The notes under the pieces: generated by a model
Databases searched by the model: none
What the model was told of the DNA's origin: nothing
The model's input: the letters and a program-made list of their open reading frames with translations, nothing else
Shown: in pieces, positions 9,561 through 19,860 of the stretch
How the letters are laid out: every line of letters starts with the position of its first letter
How positions within the stretch are numbered: the stretch's first letter is position 1
Origin: Plakobranchus ocellatus
Taxonomy: Eukaryota; Mollusca; Gastropoda; Plakobranchidae
Assembly: GCA_019648995.1 (NCBI GenBank)
Contig: BLXT01002510.1
Coordinates: 55,382-75,560, forward strand
Reading direction: 5' to 3'
Length of the DNA stretch: 20,179 bases
Program-made: the position numbers and the translations under genes

Positions 9561-10500
9561 AATTTTCTGACCTAGACATTCCTTTCGTACCTTAGCTTAA
9601 AACACCTAAAACGTTGTTTCAACCCTTACTAAATCTTGTCTGGGTGTAGAGCGTTGTAAAATGAATTGGATCGTGTAGGATGGTGTTCTCCGTCGCTCTC
9701 TAATCTTTTCTTTTTTCGCAGTGTTTGGTTAATAAAAACGATAATAACAATAGATAAATATATGATGTATACATAAATTTATACACATCTCCCACACCGG
9801 CACATATACATATAATAATAAAATAAAATAAATGCAATTTTTAAAAAGATTTTTTTTAAATTGTAAAAATAAAAAACAGAAAAGATAAAATAAATTGATT
9901 CGGGCCAAGTACTACTCAATACAGGTCATAAACAGCTCTTTTCCAGACCTCGCTAGCAGAGGCGACTGTATATCATACCATCTATCACTCCAAACTTGAC
10001 AAAACTGTCAACATTGAATCTTACTATCAATGAAATTAGTCATGAGCATATTATATATTTTTTTAAAAATGAATGTCTAACATTTCTACGCCTTAAACCT
10101 CGAATTTCTACTTTAAAACCATTAATTTATCCAGTAGTGCACATAATGTACTCTTCAGCATGAACTAATTAAATCTTCTTAGAGATTTGAAAAGATTTGG
10201 GCATGTACTTCACAATATTTTCTTTTAACCAATACTGCTTTTTGTTCATTACTGTATTCAAACACACACACATATTTAGATACACTTATATGCCAACAGA
10301 TAGACGCACAAATTATAGAAAGCATTGGTGAAAATTCTTAAATATCAATCAGAGTAAGAGTGAAAAAAACACACATAGACAAAACTTAGTAAGACTACCA
10401 CATTGTGTGTAAGAGAGAGAGAGTTGCAGACTAGAGAAACAAATTTCAAAAATGTATTTAATACAAGCACAAGTCTTCCATGGTGATTCAAATTATCAAA
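9561..10500. other. Unassigned AT-rich stretch
   Basis: About 940 bp with short CA and GA runs (10262-10272 and 10412-10422) and A-rich segments. No gene is supported. Confidence 0.4.
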
Positions 10501-10503
10501 TCC

Positions 10504-10629
10504 CAAAAAAAAAAAAAAAATAGTAACAGAAACAGACAGGAAGAAATAAACTTTGACACACATACTAACACCCACACACACAAACACGCGCATACAAAGC
10601 TTGAGGAAATGTCTTACATTAATAGAGGC

Positions 10630-10699
<70 letters not shown>
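10504..10699. repeat. Poly-A, (CA)-rich and (GA)n simple repeats
   Basis: A run of about 16 A at 10505-10520 is followed by CA-rich sequence at 10557-10590 and a pure (GA)n array at about 10636-10699. The Arg-Glu translations here are artefacts of the repeat. Confidence 0.9.
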
Positions 10700-10703
<4 letters not shown>

Positions 10704-12540
10704 ATTTTCATAGACTGGGGTTTGACTTTCATATTATAGACAACAACCGATTCCCAAGATTTTGAACAATAATTCAGGGGAACTGGGAAGAAAACAACAT
10801 AATGATATAAAAAAATGAATGCACAGACACCTTATAATTCATGCCATGCACATCACTAGCACATCCAAACAGAAACAGATAAGAAAAGAAAGACACTTGT
10901 AGGCACAAGGATGCTGATACAAATTGAAACACAAAGATAAATGCTTAGACTTAGAGATTAAAAGTTAGGATCTATGAAAGTAATGGGACTAGACAGGCAA
11001 AACCAAACAATACGTTTGAAGCAATCAAACAAACAAACAAAAAACAAACCAAGAACCAGCAGCTAATGCGCCAGTCGAGATTTTTTCACGCATGTCTGGA
11101 GCAGCACAGCATTCTTCTGGTGGTCTTGGTCTGCACGTTTGAAAAGTACAACTTAGGATAGTCAATGTCAATGTCATTGTCAATCTTGGTTTGCGGTTTC
11201 TAGATATCGCCGATCTTTTGCCTGCAGCTAAAAAAGCTTTCAACTTAGATAATTAAAACCTTTGTCGAATTGTATTGGCCAAGTTTGACAAAGGGTAAGT
11301 TAAAAATCGGCAATTGTTACCAATCGGATGCCGAAACAGTCTCGGGACCAAGGTGTAATAAGTATTTTTTTCTTCTACTTCCAAATTGGCTCATTAATTG
11401 CAGTTCCTGATTTTAGAAGACCTTGATACGGTCAAAAGTTTGTTTCTACTACAGCTGACATCGCAAGGATTTTGTCTTAAGTTTTAGGTATTTTCTTCCG
11501 TGTGGGCTGCTCGAAAAGAGTTCAGTTTTTTGTTGAGGGTCTTCTATTGATAATTTGATATCATTTTTCGAGGCATGAACTGTATTATTGTTGTTGTTTT
11601 TGTTGTTTTGTTGGCGAATATGGGGGTGATCTTTCAATGATATCCCGAGTTATAGTGTATTCCGTTTTTGTTTCTTTTAACTTCCAAATTTTTCCGCTGA
11701 GAGAGGTGGGGAAGCCTGAATACGTTTATTGGCTGTCGTGATTTGAGTCTAGATCTAGACTTGGAACGGCCGATCTTTTGATCTAGCCTTGTTTACTTTT
11801 GATATTCAATCAGATTCTAGGTCGGCCCGGTTAGGCCTATTTTAGTTTAAAAGTACTATTATTTTTTTCGCCTGTTAATCTTTTTAGATATAAGGATTTC
11901 TTGAAGGTTTTCGGCGTGCGAAAAACTGTTTACAGGAACTGATTAGAACGCAGCCTTGAGACCAGATAAGCTTGAGATGCCACAAGAAACTTCCGGAGAT
12001 ACTTACAAGAGTAGTTGATGGATCACTGTTTTTAGCTTACCACGATTACTTAAGAGACGGTTATTCTACTTTTTTCTGTTATAAGTAGGTTGTGTAATAC
12101 TGACCTTATCAGCCGGCGTGTTGCATAAGTAGTATATCATTGAAGTTATAGGCGGTGGGCATAAATGGACAAAGGAGAGACAAGTTCAAGAGATCGTCGA
12201 TATTTATGAATTGTGATTTGTAGAATTGTTTTTAATTTACATTAATATAATCTTTATCCATTTTCTGTAAAACCTCGAGTGACTACTGTTCTTCAATCAA
12301 TTTAAAAGAACTCATTGTCATGGGCAGCGTTAAGCTAGACCTATAACAACTGAAAAGCACGAAGCCATTAGTGACACCCTACTATTCAGAAGTGGAATAT
12401 CAAACGATTGTTGTTTTGTATTTGTAACCTGGATAATGTATGGCGTTGGGAATGAAAATAACAACTTGATAATGTCATTGTCAACATGATAAAAACAGTA
12501 ATCTACGCATAGGCCTAGAATTATAACATACCACGTATTG
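10700..12540. other. Unassigned stretch with minor simple repeats
   Basis: About 1.8 kb without a supported gene. It contains (CAAA)n at 11026-11046, about four TGTCAA/TGTCAT units at 11162-11184, and a perfect 16-bp palindrome AGTCTAGATCTAGACT at 11746-11761. A 72-codon minus-strand frame (11025-11243) is partly made by the TGTCAA repeat, and I do not accept it as a gene. Confidence 0.4.
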
Positions 12541-12552
12541 AAATAAACGGAC

Positions 12553-12611
12553 GTGGTGGTGGTGGTGCTGTTGCTGCGGCTGCTGCTGCTGCTGCTGGTG
12601 GCGCTGGTGTT
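12553..12611. repeat. (GGT)n/(GCT)n trinucleotide repeat
   Basis: GGT triplets pass into GCT triplets with interruptions. On the minus strand this produces Ser/Thr runs inside a 128-codon frame (12330-12716) that shows no other protein-like feature. Confidence 0.85.
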
Positions 12612-13671
12612 GACTGGACTTACACAGCAATATACCCCAAAACGACCCAAAGCTTGACGTAATTGCTTGTTTAAGTGCAAAAAAATATGATTGAAATTAG
12701 GAAGTAGACATACCAATAGTAAAAAGCCCAGGGCCTTGGTTTATTAATTAACTATACCGGTATTTTCTTCCGAGATGCTTTGCAATTAGAAAACATTTAA
12801 ATTGGTTAAGAGCTGAAACTTAAAAATAATTTTGGCTCGTTAGTTCTACGAACTTGTATTTACCAATCTAATCATTATAAGTGATCTAAAGACAAACAAT
12901 TTCGAAAAGTCATTACTTATGACGAGCCATATGAGAAAGGAGGTGGGGTGAGAGGTTAAGGGGGTATTGGCATTGTTAAATCTCGATATCGCTGATATTA
13001 AACTAAACCAAGCCCATACACAACAGGCCCCAACGCTACCCAGGTAGCTCGAGTCATTTACCCCTACTCTGTCAAGAGTGAAACAATAATTTTATAGGCC
13101 TACTCATTAGACAAATCCAGATGGTTTTATGATGCAATTCGTAGGTAAAATACATACACACACTCTATAGCTACTTAGTCAGGAGATAAACTTACCATAG
13201 AAAAAAGTAAGGTGACTCGCTCACGCTGGTTATGAAAGAACCAAGGACTACTATAGGCACCTTTGATGTTCATTATAATTTTCTTCTTACAAGTAATCTT
13301 TCTTCATCATTCACTCTCCTCTCCTCCCCCTTCCCGGCTCGCTCTGTTCTTGGCGTTTATCATTTTTAATTCGATGAACATCTTAGTTTGATTAAATTGT
13401 GGCTAGGAACACTTTACCATACTTCTGCTACGTACATTTGCATGCCAAAAGTTACACTCGACCGCTGAATCTCAGTAGAACCAATGAGTTAAAAGACTTT
13501 TTTAAAGCTCTACAAAACTTCACCTTCTGTTAATCCCTTCTGTTGCGAGTTCGCTATAAACAGGATGCTCTGTAGTTAAAAGTAGAAAAATGAAGTGGAA
13601 ATATAATTTTTTTAAATGATGTTTTTCAAACAACAATTTCACTCATTTTCAAAACCATATATATGAAGGGG
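12612..13671. other. Unassigned stretch
   Basis: About 1 kb with no recognisable gene or repeat, apart from one TAGGCCTA (13095) and a pyrimidine-rich patch at about 13300-13345. Confidence 0.4.
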
Positions 13672-13798
13672 TATGCCCACATCAAATGGCATGATGTAGA
13701 ACATGATCTATATTTTTGAGGATTTTACTGACGCCCCACAAACATTTGTGTACGCATTACATGCTTGAGCTTAGCTCCATTATAATAGGATTCTCGCA
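13672..13798 (+). repeat. Dispersed repeat family 2, copy A
   Basis: Matches 14877-14996 in the same orientation. Shared blocks in order are TATGCCCACATCAAATG, ATGAT.TAGA, GGATTTTAYTGACGCCC, ACAAA.ATTT and TTGAGCTTAGCTCCATTATR. The order is kept with small indels between blocks. No coding potential is visible. It is a short non-autonomous element or an old duplicated segment. Confidence 0.75.
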
Positions 13799-14876
13799 AC
13801 TTTAAGAGCAGGTTGGTTTTTGCTGGCACTTTGGCAGCCTCTAAAAAAAAAAAAACGTCGGATTCTTGGGGAATATTGTCTTTAACCGTTAGGGTGAAAC
13901 CCAGAGTTTGAGTCTTTTGAATATTGCAATTTAGGTGATAGTCTCGAAAATCGAAACAATGAAAATTGGAAAGACTCTCCGATGATACTACTTATTAAAT
14001 CTGTAATTATACTCCGTAGACTACTTTATCTAGCTCAGATTCTCCTTGCAGGCCCAGAACCTCAGCCCTCCCTCCCTCCCCCCGGATCAGGCGCTGGATA
14101 CCTATTGCTATTACACAAGAAGAGATTTGAAAAGCCCTGGTTTCCTCTTATTTGAGCCATATTATTTATTTTTTATATAACGAGTATCGAAACTGCACCC
14201 ATCGGTTATAACGATACCGAAACCTGAAAGTAAAAAGCAAGGAAGTAAAAAAGGATTTTATGTTCCCTTGCCCAACGATCTTAAGCGCGAAACTTAATCC
14301 GCCGTAGCTAGGCCTAAACCTATGCACTGTGTATCCGGCGCGTCCACTGCACTGTGTATCTGACTCCAGACTAGCCTTAAAATTCACGTGATCGTTTTTT
14401 TCGCAGGAGACCAAAGTATTCCGCGACCACTGCATCAGGCCAGCTGACCTGCTTGCTTTTATACTGATACTGTTTTATGTTTACATGTTCAACGGGCCCC
14501 AATTTTGCTACTGTATAATTTTTGCAATTCATTGTTCATCTTTACACAGTATTTACATTTCTTTTGCCCTAACATCCTTGAGATCCTTGAATTAGCTTTG
14601 TCTGTACTCTTTGCGTTGCTTTCGCATATCAAGTGTACTAGCCAAACCCATTGCGATGTTTTTATTTCATTAAAGATATTCTCAAGAAAACAAAAGTTGC
14701 GCAACAAAAATTTGATGCTTTTTTTCCCTTAAGCTTTGACTCGCGGCGGACAAAGTTCCGGAAGATTATTGTTTTTAAAAGATAACTGTATATTTTGTTT
14801 CGTATGCTTTATAAGGTTTGACAAGATTATGAAATGTCGTTTTGTAAACCCGTATAACAAATTAGAGATTTAAATA
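13799..14876. other. Unassigned stretch between the two family 2 copies
   Basis: About 1.1 kb. It includes TGCACTGTGTATC twice, about 25 bp apart (near 14322 and 14347), a C-rich patch at 14066-14087 and a poly-A run near 13843. Short frames on both strands at 14489-14732 overlap each other and resemble nothing I know. Confidence 0.4.
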
Positions 14877-14996
14877 TATGCCCACATCAAATGTTATGAT
14901 CTAGAGTAACATTTGGTGGATTTTATTGACGCCCAACAAAAATTTAAAAAGTCAGTACACGTTTGAGCTTAGCTCCATTATGATGAGATTCCAGGA
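14877..14996 (+). repeat. Dispersed repeat family 2, copy B
   Basis: Second copy of the repeat at 13672-13798, same strand, about 1.2 kb away. The 5' limit is sharp at ATATGCCCACATC. The 3' limit is near GAGATTCC. Confidence 0.75.
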
Positions 14997-15124
14997 CATA
15001 CTAATTAATAGTATGTTTAAAAAGCTTTTATTTATTCATTGATTTTTATTTACGCGTTGAAAAAATCTTGGATTTGTTAATTTATTTTCATACATGGACT
15101 ATAGAGAGCATGGGATCAAACTAC

Positions 15125-15985
15125 ATCTGGGTAAGAATTGAAGGAGAACATAGTGACTTCAAATCCACCAAAAGAGGTGTGAGGCAGGGATGTGTAATGT
15201 TTCCTGGTCTTTTTAAACTATTTAGTGAAATAATCTGAAGGAATCTTGATGATATTTCATGCTTAAAAATAAATGGAGAGGATCTTAATAATATCTGGTA
15301 TGCAGATGGTAACACCAGAATCTGTCGAACAACTCCAAAGACGTCTAAATACTGTAGTTTTTAGAGGGCAAATGAGTGGGCTGGTCTATGAATGTAAAAA
15401 AAACGGAATGCATGATCATCTCAAAGAAATCCTCTAGCCCCTAGTGCAATCTCGTTAGCAAAGGCGAGCATATCAAACAAGTTAAAAAATTCAAATATCT
15501 AAGAAGATGCACAAGTGAAATAAGTAAAAGAATGACTATGGTCAAAGATCTATTCCAAAAAATGAAACCAATACTGGCAAACAGAAACACAAGTAGGACA
15601 ACCAAAATAAGGGTACTGAAAACATGTATGGTCCGTACTTTTGTATTGTAGAGTGTGCTGGACAATAAACAAGGAAACAGAGAAAAAAAATAGAAGCAGT
15701 GCAGATATGGTTTATCAAAAGAATAATGAGGATTTCATGTACAGAAAAAAAAAATTCGATGAATTGGTACTGAAAGAGGCTAATTTTGAACGATCATTAA
15801 TTAAAACCTACGACAGAGGCAGCTACAGTTTTTAGGCTATATTTGTCGACACAAGGGTTAAGAACACTTAATAATTATTGGAAAGATTGAAGGCAAGCGC
15901 AGTAGAGGTAGACAGAGAATAACTTTTATTGAAAGCCTTAAGTCATGGGCAGGAGGCAAGGGTAGTAGCAACTGAGAAGAATATA
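15125..15985 (+). mobile_element. Decayed LINE (non-LTR retrotransposon) reverse transcriptase fragment
   Basis: Three plus-strand frames together show reverse transcriptase landmarks in the right order. RGVRQGC (about 15173-15193) is followed by a YADG at 15299-15310, where active enzymes have YADD. Next come VEQLQRRLNTV, KKTECMIISKK, IKQVKKFKYL and QKMKPILANR, then KIEGKRSRGRQR and FIESLKSWA near 15880-15950. These are the palm and thumb regions plus the C-terminal tail typical of many animal non-LTR elements; the clade is not assigned. The endonuclease and 5' half are absent, as expected for 5' truncation. A TGA lies at 15236-15238, frames change near 15320 and in the A-rich runs near 15400 and 15750, and further stops follow (for example TAG near 15648). 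Confidence 0.9.
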
Positions 15986-16105
15986 GAGAACATAAATCAT
16001 AATAGAGGTATAAATGTTTACACATGTGAAATATTTTGTTGGAATATTTACTAGAAGATCTATCTAAAATTTTCTACGAGATTGAAATTGCATTGAGTTT
16101 TCTCT
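15986..16105. other. Unassigned sequence after the LINE fragment
   Basis: No poly-A tail or target-site duplication can be picked out, so the 3' end of the LINE insertion is undefined. Confidence 0.3.
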
Positions 16106-16165
16106 ACAGGGCCTAAATTCGAACACCAGATATCTATTCGATGCACTAACCACAGTAGTATGGCT
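16106..16165 (-). repeat. tRNA-derived SINE relic
   Basis: On the minus strand TGTGGTTAGTGCATCGAA (A-box-like) is followed after about 13 bases by GGTGTTCGAATTT (B-box-like). This is the order seen in tRNA-headed SINEs. Stems do not fold cleanly and the A-to-B spacing is shorter than in a working tRNA gene, so I call it a decayed SINE head and not a tRNA. It lies about 120 bp past the LINE fragment. Confidence 0.4.
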
Positions 16166-16574
16166 GTGAGTGAGTCTACACTAAAATTTACATCTAGATA
16201 TAATTTCAAGGTTCTAGACGTATATCTTAACCATTGAGGGAAACTAGTTAATATTCTAGAACTACATTCTAGGCCTATCAATCAGGTAGGTAAGTCCATT
16301 TAGCAATGATGATTATCTGTAATTTTGCAACGCAAATGAAGAAACAATGCAATAGATCACGATACTTATATTTTTACAAGTTGCAGATGTGGGCAGATCA
16401 ATGAAAAAGTTATAATTTTTTCTTTTGGACCAGACATCTACCAGAACTAGCTTTGTTGTGAAGAAAGCGGCGAGATCTATGCCAAAGACTACTAGAGAAT
16501 ACACCGTCTTAGTATAGAATCAAATAAGTAAAAGCGTTATCTCTATCGTTCATCAGATAGAATCTTTGCATTCT
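16166..16574. other. Unassigned stretch
   Basis: About 400 bp without a gene. One TAGGCCTA lies at 16270-16277. Confidence 0.4.
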
Positions 16575-16830
16575 CAGCACACGGGCCGCTCTAGTTTGAT
16601 TAAGCCCCGCTGTGTTCTTGGCTAAAAAACGAGCACGCGGGAAAATCGCGCAGCCTGGCAACGATACCCGTAACTCGCTTAAACTGCTTCATTTGCATAA
16701 TCAGCCTAGACTTAGGTTGGATAAAATGTGCTGCAGACGCACCGTATTAGTATTGCATTACTGTCAAAGGTAACGATGCCGAGTATCGGGCTGTGTGGCA
16801 CTCGGTTTATGTATCACAATCATACAGCTT
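16575..16830. promoter_or_regulatory. CpG-rich pocket with octamer and RFX-like half site
   Basis: Dense in CpG compared with its surroundings (GAGCACGCGGG, ATCGCGCAG, GACGCACCG, AACGATGCCGAG). It contains a perfect octamer ATTTGCAT at 16691-16698, known as a POU-factor site, and CCTGGCAAC at 16654-16662, like half of an RFX X-box. No exon follows that I can support. It is a candidate promoter or enhancer only. Confidence 0.25.
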
Positions 16831-17011
16831 AGATCCTCGTGAACCAATCCTGTCCCCCCACCTTGAAACAAGGCGGCACCAGTTGGGAGTGGCGGTAGGC
16901 TGGAGGAAAGCTATTGAACACTTGAAAAAAGTATGGGCTGTCGATGTGTGAGCGAATGAGGAAAATTAAGCGAAAGGAGGATGGACTATGACTAGGTTTA
17001 TATCTACGAGT

Positions 17012-17012
<1 letters not shown>
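16831..17012. other. Unassigned spacer
   Basis: Contains a CCAAT at 16844-16848 followed by a run of C. Purine-rich sequence leads into the (GA)n array. Confidence 0.3.

Positions 17013-17045
<33 letters not shown>
17013..17045. repeat. (GA)n microsatellite
   Basis: About 32 bp of uninterrupted alternating GA, just upstream of dispersed repeat copy B. Confidence 0.95.
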
Positions 17046-17048
<3 letters not shown>

Positions 17049-17080
17049 GGAAAAATATCATCTTAAGGACCGCATCCAAC

Positions 17081-17243
17081 GAAGGGGGTGTCAGGCTTTC
17101 CGTAACCCCTCCACTGCAAAAGTTATGTATCTGTGGATGTTGCTTTGTTGGCCTACTATTTTAGTGCCAGGAGAGGCCACATGTTCATTCTCAAATCGCA
17201 AAAAATTCATCAGCTTCTGGGGGCTCCGATCTCCTGAATGACA
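17081..17243 (+). repeat. Dispersed repeat family 1, copy B
   Basis: Second copy of the repeat at 9309-9485, same strand. Shared blocks include CTGCAAAAGTTATGTA, GTGGATGTT and TTTTAGTGCCAGGAGAGG, then AAAATTCATCAGCTTC with a G-rich tail. A 64-codon plus-strand frame lies within it but is not shared in frame with copy A, so it is not a gene. Confidence 0.75.
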
Positions 17244-17363
17244 CAAAGTAGCAAAAAAAATATACATAGGAACCCTACGTGGCTCTTTTGAATTCATTGA
17301 CGAACCAGAGTTCCTTTCAGCGTTGACAAATTTATTATCCCATTCAAACTTTGATAAAGCTTC

Positions 17364-17384
17364 ATTTGCATTAGTATATAAAGT
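17364..17384 (+). promoter_or_regulatory. Octamer directly upstream of a TATA-like box
   Basis: ATTTGCAT at 17364-17371 is followed five bases later by TATATAAAG (about 17375-17384). The preceding GCTTC is shared with the octamer at 16691. No transcript or exon downstream can be identified, and such strings arise by chance in AT-rich DNA. Confidence 0.2.
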
Positions 17385-17670
17385 CGGTATATGCAGTCTT
17401 AATCTAGTTTACATCTATATGAAATACACCTAAGCTGTGGCAAGAATCAGACTTCTCGTACAACACTAATGCTTATCATATTGTGCCAGACGAAGAATAT
17501 TTCCAACAGAATATTAACACGTTGGATGGTGGAAAAAAGACGGCCGATTTCTGTTTCCTTTGTGTTAAAAAAAGTATGAAATAAAATCATAAAAACCAGG
17601 TTTTGTTAGTTTCTAAGTTAGAGCATTACCTACTTATCCTCATTATTTCGTAGCTCTAAAGACACAGGGT
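17385..17670. other. Unassigned stretch
   Basis: AT-rich, without a gene or repeat that I can identify. Confidence 0.4.

Positions 17671-17671
<1 letters not shown>

Positions 17672-17718
<47 letters not shown>
17672..17718. repeat. (GA)n microsatellite
   Basis: About 46 bp of uninterrupted GA, entered through TTAG as at 17013. Confidence 0.95.
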
Positions 17719-17721
<3 letters not shown>

Positions 17722-17847
17722 AAACTTCACGACCTACACATACTTTTCTGCACTGGTTCACAGCCAGATCCTAAACTGGCATCCTGGTAAGCCTATTCAT
17801 GTTAACTAGGTCTTTAATGCATTTTTATCTCTATCATGAGGCTTTGG

Positions 17848-17931
17848 GCAAAGCTAAGTCTGCTGTTTGATACTGTATATTTAAGACGTGCAAAGTTAAA
17901 TCTACGGTTTGATACTGTATACTTTAGAAAT
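17848..17931. repeat. 42-bp tandem duplication
   Basis: GCAAAGCTAAGTCTGCTGTT at 17848 recurs as GCAAAGTTAAATCTACGGTT at 17890. Both continue with TGATACTGTATA. There are about seven differences between the copies, so it is an older duplication than the one at 5831. Confidence 0.85.
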
Positions 17932-18930
17932 GATTTTTCCAGTTTGGCACGAGATCAGAAAGTAAACATTGGCTGGCCTCCGGGGTATGAAAAGATCAGA
18001 CTAAACAACAGCTAATCTAAAAAAGCTTTGTTGAGTGATCCGATAGTCGTGTAAAAAATACGTTACATCTGAATCTGAATCAATGATTTGTAAGGCTGAT
18101 GGGTCTCAAGATCATGCTATTTTGCTAGTGACGCATCTTTTTCGGGGTTTGCTCGTCATCTGCATCTTCAGATTCTCAGAATGTCAAATTTCGAGTTCAA
18201 ACTGAAGTGGGAGGAAAATTGGAGAGCCACAGTAGAGAATTGCTGTATGTAGCAAAGTCGAGGTATCTCTATTCTCTGAACGATTTCTCAGGCTGTAGTG
18301 TAAGAGAGTACAATAATCTAGGTTATTGTTACCCTCAATATAATGAGTGTAATGTACTGTAAAGAAAATGTACGTAAGACAAGACCACAGAATCTGAAAC
18401 AAGCACGCGCTACCACAGAGCAGGGATGTAAACACACACACACACACCTCACTTTATCGATCGATAATCTCGGTGAACCAAGACTGTATTAACACACGCA
18501 TAATGCAAAATCATGACGTTTTCATTACTTCACTGTGGCTACTCACAGGCGTCTGTCTCACCACAACACGGCAATATGAACACACTCTCACAACCATTAT
18601 TTTTCTTGGAGAATTTGTTTGTATCGCACCCCTTCACATTCAAATGAGAAGCATTTCATTGGTTACGTCTGGACAACACAAACAGCATGTCTGTCAGATT
18701 CAAGGCCATGGCATCTAGGTCTATGAAAAATAATAAAAATAATACGTTGTGTATCTCATTCTCTCAATTTTCCCCAAGGTACTCTTCTTAGTAATAAAGC
18801 ACGAGGCTGCCTATGAACATATCGAAATTATGGGCTGTTCAAATATAATCTTACATCTTTTTTGGGACTTTTTGCCCCCCCGTAATATTACATTGCTGAC
18901 CTGGTATAATAAGAATTATAACCACAATAA
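17932..18930. other. Unassigned stretch with a short CA run
   Basis: About 1 kb. (CA)n lies at 18431-18447. An 81-codon plus-strand frame at 18473-18718 has no motif that I recognise and nothing around it to support it, so it is not called a gene. Confidence 0.4.
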
Positions 18931-18934
18931 TAAC

Positions 18935-18940
18935 AAGAAG

Positions 18941-18970
<30 letters not shown>
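18935..18970. repeat. (AAG)n microsatellite
   Basis: Twelve AAG triplets in a row, preceded by AAT/AAC triplets. The poly-Lys translation is an artefact. Confidence 0.95.
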
Positions 18971-18972
<2 letters not shown>

Positions 18973-19315
18973 GAATCGTCAATGGGGTGTTAACTTCTTA
19001 AGCATTAACTTTATTTTAAGAATAGTCTTTTACAAAATGTTTAATGACCATGGCATAATGAAATTTTACATACACGCATAGTGGTTTTTCTGGCCTAAAA
19101 GGCTAGGCTTCTGCTCACGAAAACTTACCTCCTATACAAGGCTTTAGCGTACATACATGCTAAGTGTGCATTCGTCTTGAGTTGCAGAATTAGAAAGTAG
19201 CCGAAAGTTTGAAGGAGTATAGAATGCATACTGTTGCTACAAAACCGCTATTATTTAATGCGTATTCCTGCGTCAGTGGTTGTGAAAGAAAATACCCTGC
19301 AACTGGCTTTCATTA
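18971..19315. other. Unassigned stretch
   Basis: AT-rich. The only structure noted is a small inverted repeat, GGCC-TAAAA-GGCT, near 19092-19104. Confidence 0.4.
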
Positions 19316-19390
19316 GGATTTGAACTACGGACTCTTTATTGGGACTCCCGCAAGGAATAGCGGACATCCTGGCAATTACTAGTTGCTTTT
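19316..19390 (-). repeat. Possible second tRNA-like SINE relic
   Basis: On the minus strand GTAGTTCAAATCCTAAT (about 19316-19332) resembles a tRNA B box with its 3' side. The expected A-box position (about 19360-19375) carries only a weak match. Stems do not pair well. A chance match is possible. Confidence 0.2.
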
Positions 19391-19699
19391 TTAAACAACT
19401 ATTAATAATCCGCAATCGGAGGATAGATTTTGTTGGATCCTATAGACCTGGAGCTCTCAGTAATCATTGAGTATGCAAATTGGTAAATATCCGATGACGA
19501 AAGAATTTGAATAAATTTCCAAAGCAATGACTTGCTGTCGCAGTCTTAAACATATTTTAGGCGTACTACTTTGTGACAAGATGAACATTCAACAATAGAT
19601 TAACTTGTAGATTATAAGAGAGCAGTATATGAATTACTGTAGTTGAACTTATTTCTTTTATCGGTATAACGGTCAAAATGCTTTTGTGGACTTCTCATG
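19391..19699. other. Unassigned stretch
   Basis: About 300 bp without a recognised feature. Confidence 0.4.
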
Positions 19700-19737
19700 A
19701 CAACAACACCAATAACGACAATAACAACAACAACAAC

Positions 19738-19799
<62 letters not shown>

Positions 19800-19860
19800 A
19801 CGTAATAATAAAAAAAAATAATAACAATAATAATAATGGTAACAATGATAATTTGACATT
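19700..19860. repeat. (CAA)n/(TAA)n microsatellite
   Basis: CAA/AAC triplets pass into about 60 bp of pure TAA, then interrupted AAT units. This is the complementary triplet to the ATT arrays at 517 and 4154. Confidence 0.95.

Noticed and set aside
11025-11243. 72-codon minus-strand frame
   Set aside because: Part of it is a TGTCAA tandem repeat. No motif, and no splice or gene context.
12330-12716. 128-codon minus-strand frame with Ser/Thr runs
   Set aside because: Its runs come from the GGT/GCT repeat, and the rest is unremarkable AT-rich translation.
14489-14732. Overlapping frames on both strands
   Set aside because: They are reverse-strand shadows of each other with no recognisable sequence.
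18473-18718. 81-codon plus-strand frame
   Set aside because: It looks less low-complexity than most frames here, but I recognise no domain, signal peptide or neighbour to support it.
18881-18890. TAATATTAC nonanucleotide here and at 20164-20172
   Set aside because: This string is the origin motif of circular Rep-encoding single-stranded DNA viruses. Neither site has a flanking stem or a Rep-like frame, and it is expected by chance in AT-rich DNA.
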